This document shows positions 52,172 to 61,184 of a stretch of 64,000 bases of DNA, piece by piece (the stretch's first letter is position 1; every line of letters begins with the position of its first letter). A program made the translations under genes and the position numbers. The notes beneath the pieces are model-generated. The model worked only from the letters and a program-made list of their open reading frames with translations, was not told the origin of the DNA and made no database searches. The stretch covers positions 186,001 through 250,000 of the forward strand of contig CAVUYB010000010.1 in the NCBI GenBank assembly GCA_963745595.1, written 5' to 3'. Source of the stretch: DASZUK01 sp963745595 (GTDB lineage: Bacteria; Actinomycetota; Acidimicrobiia; Acidimicrobiales; RAAP-2).

Positions 52172-52780
52172 GTGGCCCGTGTCCAACTCGCCCTGAACGT
52201 CCGCCAGCTCGATGCGGCGGTCGACTTCTATTCCAAGCTGTTCGGCACGGCTCCAGCCAAGGTCCGGCCGGGCTATGCCAACTTCGCCGTGGCCGACCCT
52301 CCGCTGAAGCTGGTGCTGATCGAGGACGCCGAGGCGCCGGCCGGGAGCCTCAACCACCTGGGGGTGGAGGTCGGATCCGCCGCCGACGTGGCGGCCGCCC
52401 ACACCCGCCTGTCCGATGAGGGGCTGCCGACGTTCACCGAGGACGGAGTGAACTGCTGTTACGCCGTCCAGGACAAGGTGTGGGTCGGTGGGCCCGGTGG
52501 CGAGTCCTGGGAGATCTACACGGTCTTGGCCGACACGGTCTTGGCCGACACGGTCTTGGCCGACACGGTCTTGGCCGACACGGTCTTGGCCGACACGGTC
52601 TTGGCCGACACGGTCTTGGCCGACACGGTCTTGGCCGACACGGTCTTGGCCGACACGGTCTTGGCCGACACGGTCTTGGCCGACACGGTCTTGGCCGACA
52701 CGGTCTTGGCCGACGCAGCGTTGGCCGACACGCCCGACGTCGCCGTGACGGCCTCGGCGTGTCCATCGTCGTGCTGCTGA
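52172..52780 (+). CDS. arsI: ArsI-type C-As lyase (CadI-like VOC) with pentapeptide expansion
   Basis: 202 residues. The VOC fold (RVQLALNVRQLDAAVDFYSK, LFGTAPAKVRPGYANFAVAD) ends in NCCYAVQDKVWVGGPGGESW, the ArsI hallmark in which the vicinal Cys pair binds trivalent organoarsenicals and a nearby His/Glu set binds Fe(II). ArsI enzymes cleave the C-As bond of methylarsenite and aromatic arsenicals. After WEIY the normal tail is replaced by 13 exact TVLAD repeats plus AALAD, before a Cys-rich end ACPSSCC. All repeats keep the frame. GTG start with AGGAG seven bases upstream. CadI, a cadmium-induced relative, is the alternative name. Confidence 0.88.
   Translation: MARVQLALNVRQLDAAVDFYSKLFGTAPAKVRPGYANFAVADPPLKLVLIEDAEAPAGSLNHLGVEVGSAADVAAAHTRLSDEGLPTFTEDGVNCCYAVQDKVWVGGPGGESWEIYTVLADTVLADTVLADTVLADTVLADTVLADTVLADTVLADTVLADTVLADTVLADTVLADTVLADAALADTPDVAVTASACPSSCC
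52520..52714 (+). repeat. 13 perfect tandem copies of a 15-bp unit within arsI
   Basis: Unit ACGGTCTTGGCCGAC, 13 identical copies end to end (195 bases), then one degenerate copy (52715-52729) and a partial one. It encodes (TVLAD)13. Other frames and the opposite strand are also open through the array. Exact identity between copies points to recent expansion. Confidence 0.98.
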
Positions 52781-52802
52781 CGCTTCGGACGGCAGCGGGC
52801 GG

Positions 52803-53552
52803 GTGGCGGTGACCGAAGCACCCCTGTGGCGCCGGCTGGTGGCCGAGCTGCTGGGCTGCGCCTTCCTGACCGCGGTCGTCGTCGGTTCGGGGATCGCCGC
52901 CCAGCAGCTCTCGCCGGGCAGTACCGGCCTCCAGCTGTTCGAGAACGCCGCTGCGACGGCGGCCGGACTGTTCGCCATCATCCTCATGTTCGGCGGGGTG
53001 TCCGGCGCCCATTTCAACCCGGTCGTCTCGTTCGTCGATGCCGTCTTCGGCGGCCTCTCGTGGCGCGACACCGCCGCCTACCTGCCAGCCCAGCTCGGCG
53101 GCTGCATCGTCGGGGCGGTGGTGGCCAACGTCATGTTCTCCGCCCCAGCCGTCACCATCTCGACCAAGGACCGGGCGAGCGGTGCCCACTTCCTGTCCGA
53201 AGTGGTCGCCACCCTCGGCCTGCTGTTGGTGATCTTCGCTCTGGCCCGGACTGGTCGCAGTCGGGCCGCACCGGCCGCGGTGGGCGCCTACATCGGAGCG
53301 GCCTACTTCTTCACCAGCTCCACCAGCTTCGCCAACCCGGCGATCACCGTCGGCCGTATGTTCTCGGACAGCTTCGCCGGCATCGCCCCCTCGTCGGTGC
53401 CCCCGTTCATCGCCGCCCAGGTGGTCGGTGCGGTGGCCGCGGTGGCCGTCATCAAGGTCCTATACCCGCACCTGGGCCGAGCGACGGCCGCCCGAGTCGT
53501 GGTGCCCCATCAGACCGTGGCACTCGAACAGACGGGAAAGAACGACGAATGA
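52803..53552 (+). CDS. Aquaporin-family (MIP) channel, probable arsenite efflux channel
   Basis: 249-residue six-helix channel. The first pore motif is SGAHFNPVVSFVDA (NPV instead of NPA) and the second is SFANPAITVGRMF (intact NPA with the following Arg). Placed between arsI and arsC, it matches AqpS-type channels that let As(III) leave down its gradient. Its stop overlaps arsC by four bases (ATGA). GTG start 20 bases after arsI. Arsenic role is inferred from the operon. Confidence 0.87.
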   Translation: MAVTEAPLWRRLVAELLGCAFLTAVVVGSGIAAQQLSPGSTGLQLFENAAATAAGLFAIILMFGGVSGAHFNPVVSFVDAVFGGLSWRDTAAYLPAQLGGCIVGAVVANVMFSAPAVTISTKDRASGAHFLSEVVATLGLLLVIFALARTGRSRAAPAAVGAYIGAAYFFTSSTSFANPAITVGRMFSDSFAGIAPSSVPPFIAAQVVGAVAAVAVIKVLYPHLGRATAARVVVPHQTVALEQTGKNDE

Positions 53553-53968
53553 CCGACAAGCCGGTGGTGCTGTTCTTGTGCGTCCACAACGCCGGGCGGA
53601 GCCTGGCCGCCCGGGTCCTGTTGGACCACTACGCCGAAGGTCGGGTCGACGTTCGTTCGGCCGGTTCGGACCCGGCCGACCAGCGCGACCCTTCGGTGGT
53701 GGCCGTCTTGGAAGAACGCGGCCTCGACGCTGGCCGCGAGCACCCGAAGCCGTTGGACGACGATACGGTCCGGGCGGCGGACGTGGTGGTGACGATGGGC
53801 TGCGGGGACACCTGTCCGGTGTATCCCGGGAAGCGCTACCTCGACTGGCAACTCACCGATCCGGCCGGTCTGGCGGTCGAAGACGTCCGACCCATCGTGG
53901 ACGAGATCGACCGGCGGGTCCGAGACCTGCTGAGCATGCTGGACGAAAGCACCGACGACGTCCCTTGA
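53549..53968 (+). CDS. arsC: Arsenate reductase, low-molecular-weight phosphatase type
   Basis: 139-residue LMW-PTP-fold reductase that turns As(V) into As(III). P-loop LFLCVHNAGRSLAARVLLDH (CX5R), SAGSDPADQRDPSVVAVLEE, and VVTMGCGDTCPVYPGKRYLD with the additional cysteines that relay electrons in thioredoxin- or mycothiol-linked enzymes. The end (DPAGLAVEDVRPIVDEIDRR) is typical. With mycothiol genes in the genome (mca), a mycothiol-dependent mechanism is possible, but this is inference. Confidence 0.92.
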   Translation: MTDKPVVLFLCVHNAGRSLAARVLLDHYAEGRVDVRSAGSDPADQRDPSVVAVLEERGLDAGREHPKPLDDDTVRAADVVVTMGCGDTCPVYPGKRYLDWQLTDPAGLAVEDVRPIVDEIDRRVRDLLSMLDESTDDVP

Positions 53969-54065
53969 CGTCCGTCTGGCCCTTCGACCGAGAGATCGTC
54001 AACCGACCGGGTACTTCTCACCGAGCGCCCGGTGCCACCGAGCGCCCGGTAGTAGCGCCGACCGG

Positions 54066-55421
54066 TCAGCCGACCGGCGCCCGGCGCGTCCGCCGGCGGG
54101 GCGGGCGCCTCGGGCGCGACGTCCCGCGCCGGGTCCCGGCTGACGACGACTCTGCTCTCGCGCCGTCGCTTCTTGCTCTCTCGCCTCTCGTGCGGTCGCC
54201 CCTCGCTCGATCACCTCTGGCGCCATCGCCGGCCGGCCCGACCATCTGAGGCCCGGTGCCGAGCGATGCCAGGTCCGGCGAGGAGACGGCACCTGGCAGT
54301 CCGAGCTTCCGCTGGATGAGCTTGACCTCGGCGACCTGGTCTGGCCCGACCAAGGAAACGACGACCCCGTCGGCACCGGCCCGGCCGGTACGGCCGGCGC
54401 GGTGCACGTAGTCGGTCGCATCGGCCGGCGGATCGAAGTGGAGGACGAGGGGGACGGCGTCGACATGGATGCCGCGCGCCGCGATGTCGGTGGCGACCAG
54501 TACCTTGACCCGACCGGCCCGAAAGTCGGCCAAAGCCCGCTCTCGTTGGCCCTGGCTCCGGTTGCCGTGAATGGCCGCGGACCGCAGACCTGACCGAGCG
54601 AGACGATCCGAGAGCCGATCCGCGCCGCGCTTGGTGCGACAGAACACGACCGCTGGTCCGTGCGCGGCGATCGTCTTGGCGGCCACCGCCACGCGGTCAC
54701 CGGATTCGACCCGCCAGAAGTGGTGACCGACCACTCCCTGCGATGTGCTGGCGGGCACGACGTCATGACGCACCGGATCGTGCTGATAGTCGCGGACGAG
54801 TTTGTCGACCGGTCCGTCGAGGGTGGCCGAGAAGAGCAGCACCTGGCGCGACGCGCTGGTCCGTTCGACGAGGCGCCGGACCGTCGGGAGGAAGCCCATG
54901 TCGGCCATCCGATCGGCCTCGTCGAGGACGACGATGTCCACGAACGACAGGTCGACCGAACGCCGCTCGATCAGATCGGTGAGCCGGCCGGGGCAGGCGA
55001 TCAGGATGTCGACGCCGTTTCGCAGAGCGGCCAGCTGCTTGCCGTACCCGACACCGCCGTAGATCGACGTCACCTGTACGCCGATCGCCGCGGCCAGGGG
55101 CGCCAGGTCCGACTCGATCTGGGCCGCCAGCTCCCTCGTCGGGACGAGAACGAGTGCCGACGGATGACGGCGGCCGCGCCGGCCGGGCCGCGGTCGGGCC
55201 TCGAGCCGGGTGAGGACCGCCAGCCCGAACGCCAGGGTCTTGCCGGAACCCGTCGGGGCCATGCCGCAGACGTCGCGCCCGCCGAGGGCGTCGGGGAGCG
55301 TGGCGGCCTGGATGGGAAACGGCGCCGTGATGCCTCGGCGTTCGAGAACCGACGTCAGCGCCGGTGGAACGCCCAGATCGCCAAAGCGAACAGGCGCGTC
55401 AGAAGTAGAAGGTGCGGTCAC
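54066..55421 (-). CDS. DEAD-box RNA helicase (RhlE-like)
   Basis: 451 residues. Q motif (RFGDLGVPPALTSVLERRGI), Walker A MAPTGSGKTLAF, PTRELAAQ, DEADRMADMGF (DEAD), SATLDG, VATDIAARGIHVDAVPLVLH and HRAGRTGRAG are all intact. The C-terminal ~75 residues are Arg/Gly-rich with repeats of (A/T)RGDRARG type and RRGTSRPRRPPRRRTRR, a basic RNA-binding tail. GTG at 55421 is chosen by domain start. Divergent from a sigma factor gene. Probably acts in cold-related RNA unwinding or ribosome assembly. Confidence 0.92.
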   Translation of the reverse strand: MTAPSTSDAPVRFGDLGVPPALTSVLERRGITAPFPIQAATLPDALGGRDVCGMAPTGSGKTLAFGLAVLTRLEARPRPGRRGRRHPSALVLVPTRELAAQIESDLAPLAAAIGVQVTSIYGGVGYGKQLAALRNGVDILIACPGRLTDLIERRSVDLSFVDIVVLDEADRMADMGFLPTVRRLVERTSASRQVLLFSATLDGPVDKLVRDYQHDPVRHDVVPASTSQGVVGHHFWRVESGDRVAVAAKTIAAHGPAVVFCRTKRGADRLSDRLARSGLRSAAIHGNRSQGQRERALADFRAGRVKVLVATDIAARGIHVDAVPLVLHFDPPADATDYVHRAGRTGRAGADGVVVSLVGPDQVAEVKLIQRKLGLPGAVSSPDLASLGTGPQMVGPAGDGARGDRARGDRTRGERARSDGARAESSSAGTRRGTSRPRRPPRRRTRRAPVG

Positions 55422-55683
55422 AAGACTCCAGTCGGTCCTAAGGAAAAGATGGCCGACTCGATGCACGTCTCGTGGGCCCTGGCCGGCTATGAACGCCGGC
55501 CGCCAGCGGGCATCGCCCGTGGCTTCGACGTTTACGGTAGCAGGGCGGCCGGCCGGTTCGGACCATCGTCGCATTCGGTAGCGTTGCCGTTGCCGCGCAC
55601 TCGCCGGGCGGACGACCCGGATCCGTCGCCGAAGCAGCGAGACTGTTTGGCTCCGAGGCCGGGATATCCAGAGACGAGGGCCG

Positions 55684-56598
<915 letters not shown>

Positions 56599-56901
56599 AC
56601 TGACGCACCTGCGCCGTCGGGGGCCCGGCGACCGCAGGGTTGCGTCGGCGCGACAGCCGCCCGGTCGCCCGGTCCGTACGACATGCGACGGCTTCGACTG
56701 GTACGGTGGAGTAGTCGCCGCCCTTGGAGCTGGCGTGGCCCGTTCGAGATCTTCCCGAGTTGGCCCAATTCGAACGGAGCCCGACATCCTCAAGTGCCTT
56801 TCCGAACCCCTTCGGGGCTACTCGGTCGTGGCGTGTCCCGGATCAGGGCATGTCACTGACGCCGCCCCGTGGCACCACGTTGCTGCGACGGGAGCTTCCT
56901 G
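56599..56901. other. Intergenic region downstream of the sigma factor gene
   Basis: No gene supported. A short hairpin CCCC-TTC-GGGG lies at about 56806-56816. A GGAGCTT element just before 56902 serves the next gene. The promoter of the following small genes is likely here but no clear hexamers were identified. Confidence 0.4.
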
Positions 56902-57147
56902 ATGGCCACCTCCGTGCAAAAGCGCCAGCGCGAGCAGCAGAAGCTGGAAAAAGCTCAGGCCAAGGCCGCACGCAAGGTGGCTCGCCAGACGACGGTCGAG
57001 CCATTGGAGAACGCCGCTCACCGGAGCGAGGCCGAGCTCATCGAGGATCTGGAGGCGCTCCATCGGGCGTTCGAGGCCGGCAACGTGTCGCCGGAGGACT
57101 TCGAGGAGCACCGGGATCGTCTGCAAGCACAGTTCGCACTACTTTGA
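56902..57147 (+). CDS. Small Lys-rich coiled-coil protein (81 aa)
   Basis: 81 residues: a basic helical N-terminus (KRQREQQKLEKAQAKAARKV) and an acidic helical second half (SEAELIEDLEALHRAFEAGN, VSPEDFEEHRDRLQAQ), the latter like short SHOCT-type oligomerisation segments. GGGAGC precedes the ATG. Basic/acidic halves suggest nucleic-acid association or self-assembly; function unknown. Confidence 0.6.
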   Translation: MATSVQKRQREQQKLEKAQAKAARKVARQTTVEPLENAAHRSEAELIEDLEALHRAFEAGNVSPEDFEEHRDRLQAQFALL

Positions 57148-57215
57148 TGACGACCGGGATCTGATGACGACTCGAACGACCATCCAGGGCGGTTCATCCC
57201 TGTCAGGGGGAGATC

Positions 57216-57584
57216 ATGCCTAGGCACACGCACGCCAAACCGTCGCAGAAGCGTTCGGAGCCGCGTGATCGAAAGGGATCGTCGGGACGACGACTGCCGA
57301 CGCAGGATCTCGACGCGCAGGTGCTCAGCCTCCGTGAGGCGGGCACCTCGTACTCGGCCATCGCTCGCCGGCTGGAGCTGAGCCGGGCGACGGACGCCCA
57401 TCGGAGCTTCATCCGTGCCCTCGGGTCTCAGGACGGCGCCCATCGTCGCCAGTTGGTCGACAACGAGGTGGCTCGGCTCGACCAACTGGAGCAACGCATC
57501 CGCGACCGAGACGCCCCGGACGCCGCCAAGATCGAACGCCGGCTGCGAGGCGTGACCAATCTCCGAGAAGCCGTACGACAGTGA
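57216..57584 (+). CDS. Small HTH-containing protein (122 aa)
   Basis: 122 residues. A basic N-terminus (PRHTHAKPSQKRSEPRDRKG) is followed by QVLSLREAGTSYSAIARRLE and LSRATDAHRSFIRALG, a homeodomain-like or resolvase-type HTH, then a charged C-terminal helix (LDQLEQRIRDRDAPDAAKIE). AGGGGGAG precedes the ATG. Coupled to the next gene by a 4-base overlap (GTGA). Likely a small DNA-binding regulator. Confidence 0.65.
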   Translation: MPRHTHAKPSQKRSEPRDRKGSSGRRLPTQDLDAQVLSLREAGTSYSAIARRLELSRATDAHRSFIRALGSQDGAHRRQLVDNEVARLDQLEQRIRDRDAPDAAKIERRLRGVTNLREAVRQ

Positions 57585-57886
57585 CCTCGCTGTCGCTGCC
57601 CCCGGGGTCGCCCTGTGTCCTCTGCGGCCAGTTGGCCACGGCCTCGATCGATCCGCCGAGACGGACCCTCGAGCGCGGTGCGGACCCGAGCGATCAGTCC
57701 TACTCGGTCACGGTCATCCTGCCCGACGTCCTGCTCTGCACCGACGACGGGCTTCGCGTTCGCCAAGGGGACCTGCTCGTCGGGTGGTGCGACGACGAGG
57801 ACTGCCGAACCTACGGGGAAGTCGGCAAGGCGTCGGCCTGCGGTCACGACTACGAGAAACTCTCGGTGGGCAAGCCCTCCAAATAG
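57581..57886 (+). CDS. Small Cys-containing protein of unknown function (101 aa)
   Basis: 101 residues with Cys clusters PCVLCGQ (about 12-18), WCDDEDCRTYG (about 69-79) and ACGHDYEKL (about 86-94), spaced as in a zinc-binding fold. GTG start overlapping the previous stop by four bases. No known family. It sits 50 bases before the cold-shock gene. Confidence 0.6.
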   Translation: MTSLSLPPGSPCVLCGQLATASIDPPRRTLERGADPSDQSYSVTVILPDVLLCTDDGLRVRQGDLLVGWCDDEDCRTYGEVGKASACGHDYEKLSVGKPSK

Positions 57887-57936
57887 GTGCCCACCAAATA
57901 GCTGTCAGTAAACAACAGAAGAAAGAGATAGAAAAA

Positions 57937-58140
57937 ATGGCAACTGGAACGGTGAAGTTCTTCAACAGCGAAAAGGGCTTCGGGTTCATTACGCCGGCCT
58001 CGGGTGACAAGGACGTCTTCGTCCACTTCTCCAACGTGGTGGGTGACGGGTTCAAGAACCTCGAGGACGGCCAGCAGGTCGAGTTCGACGTGGCCGAGGG
58101 GCGCAAGGGCCCCGAGGCGCAGAACGTCCGGCCTCTCTAG
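57937..58140 (+). CDS. Cold-shock protein (CspA family)
   Basis: 67-residue OB-fold RNA chaperone with both RNP motifs: TGTVKFFNSEKGFGFITPAS (RNP1 KGFGFI) and DVFVHFSNV (RNP2). The end RKGPEAQNVRPL is typical. The 50 bases upstream are A-rich (AGAAAGAGATAGAAAAA), unlike the rest of the window, and probably keep the mRNA start unstructured. A perfect hairpin terminator follows 12 bases after the stop. Confidence 0.96.
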   Translation: MATGTVKFFNSEKGFGFITPASGDKDVFVHFSNVVGDGFKNLEDGQQVEFDVAEGRKGPEAQNVRPL

Positions 58141-58152
58141 CCAAGCCGCGGT

Positions 58153-58183
58153 CGGCAAGGCCCGGTTCGTCCGGGCCTTGCCG
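58153..58183 (+). terminator. Strong hairpin after the cold-shock gene
   Basis: Perfect 13-bp stem (CGGCAAGGCCCGG / CCGGGCCTTGCCG) with loop TTCGT. No T-run follows, as is common in high-GC actinobacteria. It would end or stabilise the csp transcript. Confidence 0.8.
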
Positions 58184-58281
58184 GCACGGCGCGGCAGCGC
58201 GCTCGGGTCCGGCTCACGACGAGCTCCCGACGGGCTCCCGACATAGGGCTGCGGCGGCTAACCCTTTGCTGATGATTTTCG

Positions 58282-59367
58282 GTGCCGCGGTACAGCCACA
58301 GGACGGGAGAACCGGTGCAGACGGTCATCAGACGAGCGGAGCCGGCCGACGACTTCCGCACGCTCGCCGTCCAGGTCCGGGCGGCCGGGCTCCTCGATAG
58401 ACGGCTCGGTTACTACTGGGTCAAGATCGTCCTCACCGTCGGGGCGTTTGCCCTCGGATGGGCAGCTTTCTTCGCCTTGGATGCCTCGTGGGCCGTTCTG
58501 GCCGTCGCGGTGTTCCTCGGCCTGGTCCAGACCCAGCTCGGTTTCCTCGGTCATGACGCCGGACACGGGCAGGTCTTCGCCTCCCGGCGGGCCAACCGGC
58601 TGCTCGGTCTGGCCGTCGGAAACGGGCTGATCGGGTTGAGCTACGGCTGGTGGGTGGCCAAGCACAGCGCCCACCACGCCCACCCCAACGAGCTGGACCG
58701 TGATCCTGACGTCGGCGTCGGCCTGATCGGGGCTGGCAGTGCCGACGGTACAGACAGTGGCGGCCGAGGCCTCGCCGGTTGGCTCACACGATGGCACGCC
58801 GAGCTCTTCTTCCCGCTGATGCTGCTCCGCAGCACGGGCCTCTACGTGTCCGGCGGCATCGACTTGTTCCGCCGCCGGAATCGCGGCGCGCTGGTCGAGG
58901 TGCTCGTGATCACCGCCTATGCCGCGTTCTACCTGACGGTGGTGTTCTGGGCGCTCCCCCCCTTGGAGGCGATCATCTTCATCGCGGTGCACCAGGCCGT
59001 CTTCTCGTTCTACCTGGGGTGCAGCTTCGCCCCCAACCACAAGGGCATGCGCATCATCGAGGAGAGCTCCGGGATGAGCTTCGCCGAACGCCAGGTCGTC
59101 ACCGCTCGCAACGTCACCGGCGGCCGATGCACTGGTTTCGTCTTGGGCGGCCTCAACTACCAGATCGAGCACCACCTCTTCCCGACCATGCCCCGACCGA
59201 ACCTGCCGCGCGCCCAGGATCTCGTCCGGGCGTTCTGCGTCGAGAGCGGTTACGGCTACTGCGAGGAACGCGCCATCGATTCCTACCGGCAGGCGACCGG
59301 ACGCCCACCGGCATCCCCGCCCCACCGTCGTTCGGCGCTGGCGCTGGACGGGCGGCAATCGCCCTGA
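58282..59367 (+). CDS. Membrane fatty-acid desaturase
   Basis: 361-residue di-iron desaturase. The three His boxes are HDAGHG (about residue 91), HSAHHAHPN (about 131) and NYQIEHHLFP (about 295), the last of the QxxHH type seen in front-end/linoleoyl-CoA-like desaturases. Four to six hydrophobic helices flank them. Neighbouring cold-shock gene suggests a role in membrane fluidity at low temperature; substrate and position of the double bond are unknown. Confidence 0.9.
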   Translation: MPRYSHRTGEPVQTVIRRAEPADDFRTLAVQVRAAGLLDRRLGYYWVKIVLTVGAFALGWAAFFALDASWAVLAVAVFLGLVQTQLGFLGHDAGHGQVFASRRANRLLGLAVGNGLIGLSYGWWVAKHSAHHAHPNELDRDPDVGVGLIGAGSADGTDSGGRGLAGWLTRWHAELFFPLMLLRSTGLYVSGGIDLFRRRNRGALVEVLVITAYAAFYLTVVFWALPPLEAIIFIAVHQAVFSFYLGCSFAPNHKGMRIIEESSGMSFAERQVVTARNVTGGRCTGFVLGGLNYQIEHHLFPTMPRPNLPRAQDLVRAFCVESGYGYCEERAIDSYRQATGRPPASPPHRRSALALDGRQSP

Positions 59368-59417
59368 TCGCCCTCGTCGAACGGCGTCGCCGCCGACCGC
59401 CTTTCTCTTTCGGATAG

Positions 59418-59437
59418 GGTACTCTACGTCAAGTACC
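59418..59437. promoter_or_regulatory. Candidate PadR operator
   Basis: Perfect inverted repeat GGTACT-N8-AGTACC, 23 bases before the PadR start. AGGGGAGG follows it as the ribosome-binding site. Symmetry and spacing fit a PadR dimer site that would autoregulate the regulator-exporter operon. Confidence 0.65.
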
Positions 59438-59460
59438 ACGAATAGGGGAGGCCATCGGCG

Positions 59461-60156
59461 ATGCCACGCAACCGGAGCAACCCGCTCGCCCTGGCCGTCC
59501 TCATCTGCCTCTACGAGCGGCCGATGCACCCGTACGAGATCGCGACGACGCTCCGCCAGCGCAACAAGCAGGAGAGCGTCCGGCTGAACTACGGCTCGCT
59601 CTACTCGGTCGTCGGATCGCTCGAACGCCGCGGCTTGATCTCGCCGAAGGAGACCGAGCGGGACGGACGGCTCCCGGAGCGGACGATCTACGAGCTGACC
59701 GAGCCGGGCCGTATCGAGATCCATGACTGGATGACCGATCTCGTCTCGGTCCCGGTGAAGGAGTACCCGGAGTTCGAGGCGGCGCTGTCGTTCCTGCCCG
59801 CGCTGGCGCCGGACGAGGTCGTCGACCTGCTCGACGAACGGGCCCGGCGCCTCGAGCTCTCCCTCGCCCAGATCGACGCCAGCCGCGAGGTGATGGAGAA
59901 GCAGGCGCTGCCTCGGCTGTTCTGGATCGAGGACGAGTTCGTCCGGGTCCTGCGGGAGGCCGAGCTCGGCTACGTGCGTCGACTGGCCGGCGAGATCGCC
60001 GCGGGGACGCTGGAGGGGACGGACTGGTGGCGGCAGGTCCATGACGATCCGGCCCACGCCATCCTGCCGCCCGACGCCGCCCCCGTCGGACCGGCACGCC
60101 CGGCGATGACGACGCGAACGAAGAGAACGGCGACGACGAGCGAGGGGCAGCGGTGA
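59461..60156 (+). CDS. PadR-family transcriptional regulator
   Basis: 231-residue regulator. The winged-helix domain covers about 8-85 (LALAVLICLYERPMHPYEIA, LNYGSLYSVVGSLERRGLIS, RTIYELTEPGRIEI) and a long C-terminal helical dimerisation part follows (SLAQIDASREVMEKQALPRL). Its stop overlaps the ABC ATPase GTG (GTGA), and a palindrome lies in its promoter, so it most likely represses its own exporter operon until a drug-like ligand binds. Confidence 0.92.
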   Translation: MPRNRSNPLALAVLICLYERPMHPYEIATTLRQRNKQESVRLNYGSLYSVVGSLERRGLISPKETERDGRLPERTIYELTEPGRIEIHDWMTDLVSVPVKEYPEFEAALSFLPALAPDEVVDLLDERARRLELSLAQIDASREVMEKQALPRLFWIEDEFVRVLREAELGYVRRLAGEIAAGTLEGTDWWRQVHDDPAHAILPPDAAPVGPARPAMTTRTKRTATTSEGQR

Positions 60157-61184
60157 CGGCAGTGGACGACGAGGTGATCTCGACGCGGGACCTGCGCAAG
60201 CAGTTCCGCTCCAAGAAGGGCCCGGTCGACGCGGTGCGGGGGGTGAGCTTCGACGTGCACCGGGGAGAGATCTTCGGCTTCCTCGGCCCGAACGGGGCGG
60301 GGAAGACGACGACGATGCGGATGTTGACGACGCTCCTGCCGATCGAGCAGGGCACGGCCACGGTGACCGGCGTCGACGTGGCCCGGGAGCCGCAGAGGGT
60401 TCGGGAACGCATCGGCTACGTGAGCCAGTTGGGTGGGGCGGACGAGCTGGCGACCGGGCGGGAGAACCTCATCCTGCAGGGACGCCTCTACGGCGACAGC
60501 CTGGCGACGGTGACGGCGCGGGCGGACCGGCTGATGGACATCCTCGATCTCTCGGAGTTCGCGGACCGGCGGGTCAAGACGTACTCGGGCGGCCAGCGCC
60601 GGCGGCTCGACGTCGCGCTCGGCATCGTGCACGAGCCCCAGGTCCTCTTCCTCGACGAGCCGAGCACCGGGCTCGACCCGCAGAACCGGGCGAACCTCTG
60701 GGAGCACATCGAGGAGCTGCGCCAGCTCGGGACGACGATCTTCCTGACGACGCACTACCTCGAAGAGGCCGACGCCCTCTGCGACCGGCTCGTCATCATG
60801 GACCACGGCGAGGTCGTCGCCGAGGGGACGCCGCGCGACCTCAAGCGCGACGTGTCCGGAGACTCGGTCGTCCTCGACCTCCACGCGGACGACGGGACGC
60901 TGGCGCGAGCCCGTGACGTCGTCGCCGCCGAGCCGTACGTGCGGGAGCTCAGCCTCGACGGCACGCAGCTCCGCTGCTACGTCGAGGACGGCGGTACCGC
61001 GCTGCCGTCGCTCCTCCGGCTGCTCGACCGCGAACAGATCGGGCTGCGTTCGATGCAGCTCTCGGAGCCGACGCTCGACGACGTCTTCCTGCGCCACACC
61101 GGCCGGTCGCTGCGCGACGCCGGTGCTGGTGCTGGTGCCGGTGCCGGCGGCGGCAGCCACGGCGGGAAGGGGGCGGCGGCATGA
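60153..61184 (+). CDS. DrrA-like ABC transporter ATP-binding protein
   Basis: 343 residues. Walker A GPNGAGKTTTMRML, signature TYSGGQRRRLDVALGI, Walker B VLFLDEPSTGLDPQNR and H-loop TTHYLEEADALCDR are complete; the region after 220 is the DrrA-type C-terminal domain (SEPTLDDVFLRHTGRSL). The last 20 residues are Gly/Ala/His-rich (AGAGAGAGGGSHGG). Coupled to both PadR and the permease. Exports drugs or lipids. Confidence 0.92.
   Translation: MTAVDDEVISTRDLRKQFRSKKGPVDAVRGVSFDVHRGEIFGFLGPNGAGKTTTMRMLTTLLPIEQGTATVTGVDVAREPQRVRERIGYVSQLGGADELATGRENLILQGRLYGDSLATVTARADRLMDILDLSEFADRRVKTYSGGQRRRLDVALGIVHEPQVLFLDEPSTGLDPQNRANLWEHIEELRQLGTTIFLTTHYLEEADALCDRLVIMDHGEVVAEGTPRDLKRDVSGDSVVLDLHADDGTLARARDVVAAEPYVRELSLDGTQLRCYVEDGGTALPSLLRLLDREQIGLRSMQLSEPTLDDVFLRHTGRSLRDAGAGAGAGAGGGSHGGKGAAA

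Noticed and set aside
52520..52714. Pentapeptide-repeat family (A(D/N)Lxx) reading of TVLAD
   Set aside because: In every register the central position is Thr, Val, Ala or Asp in place of the required Leu/Phe with A(D/N) before it, so the quadrilateral beta-helix consensus is not met.
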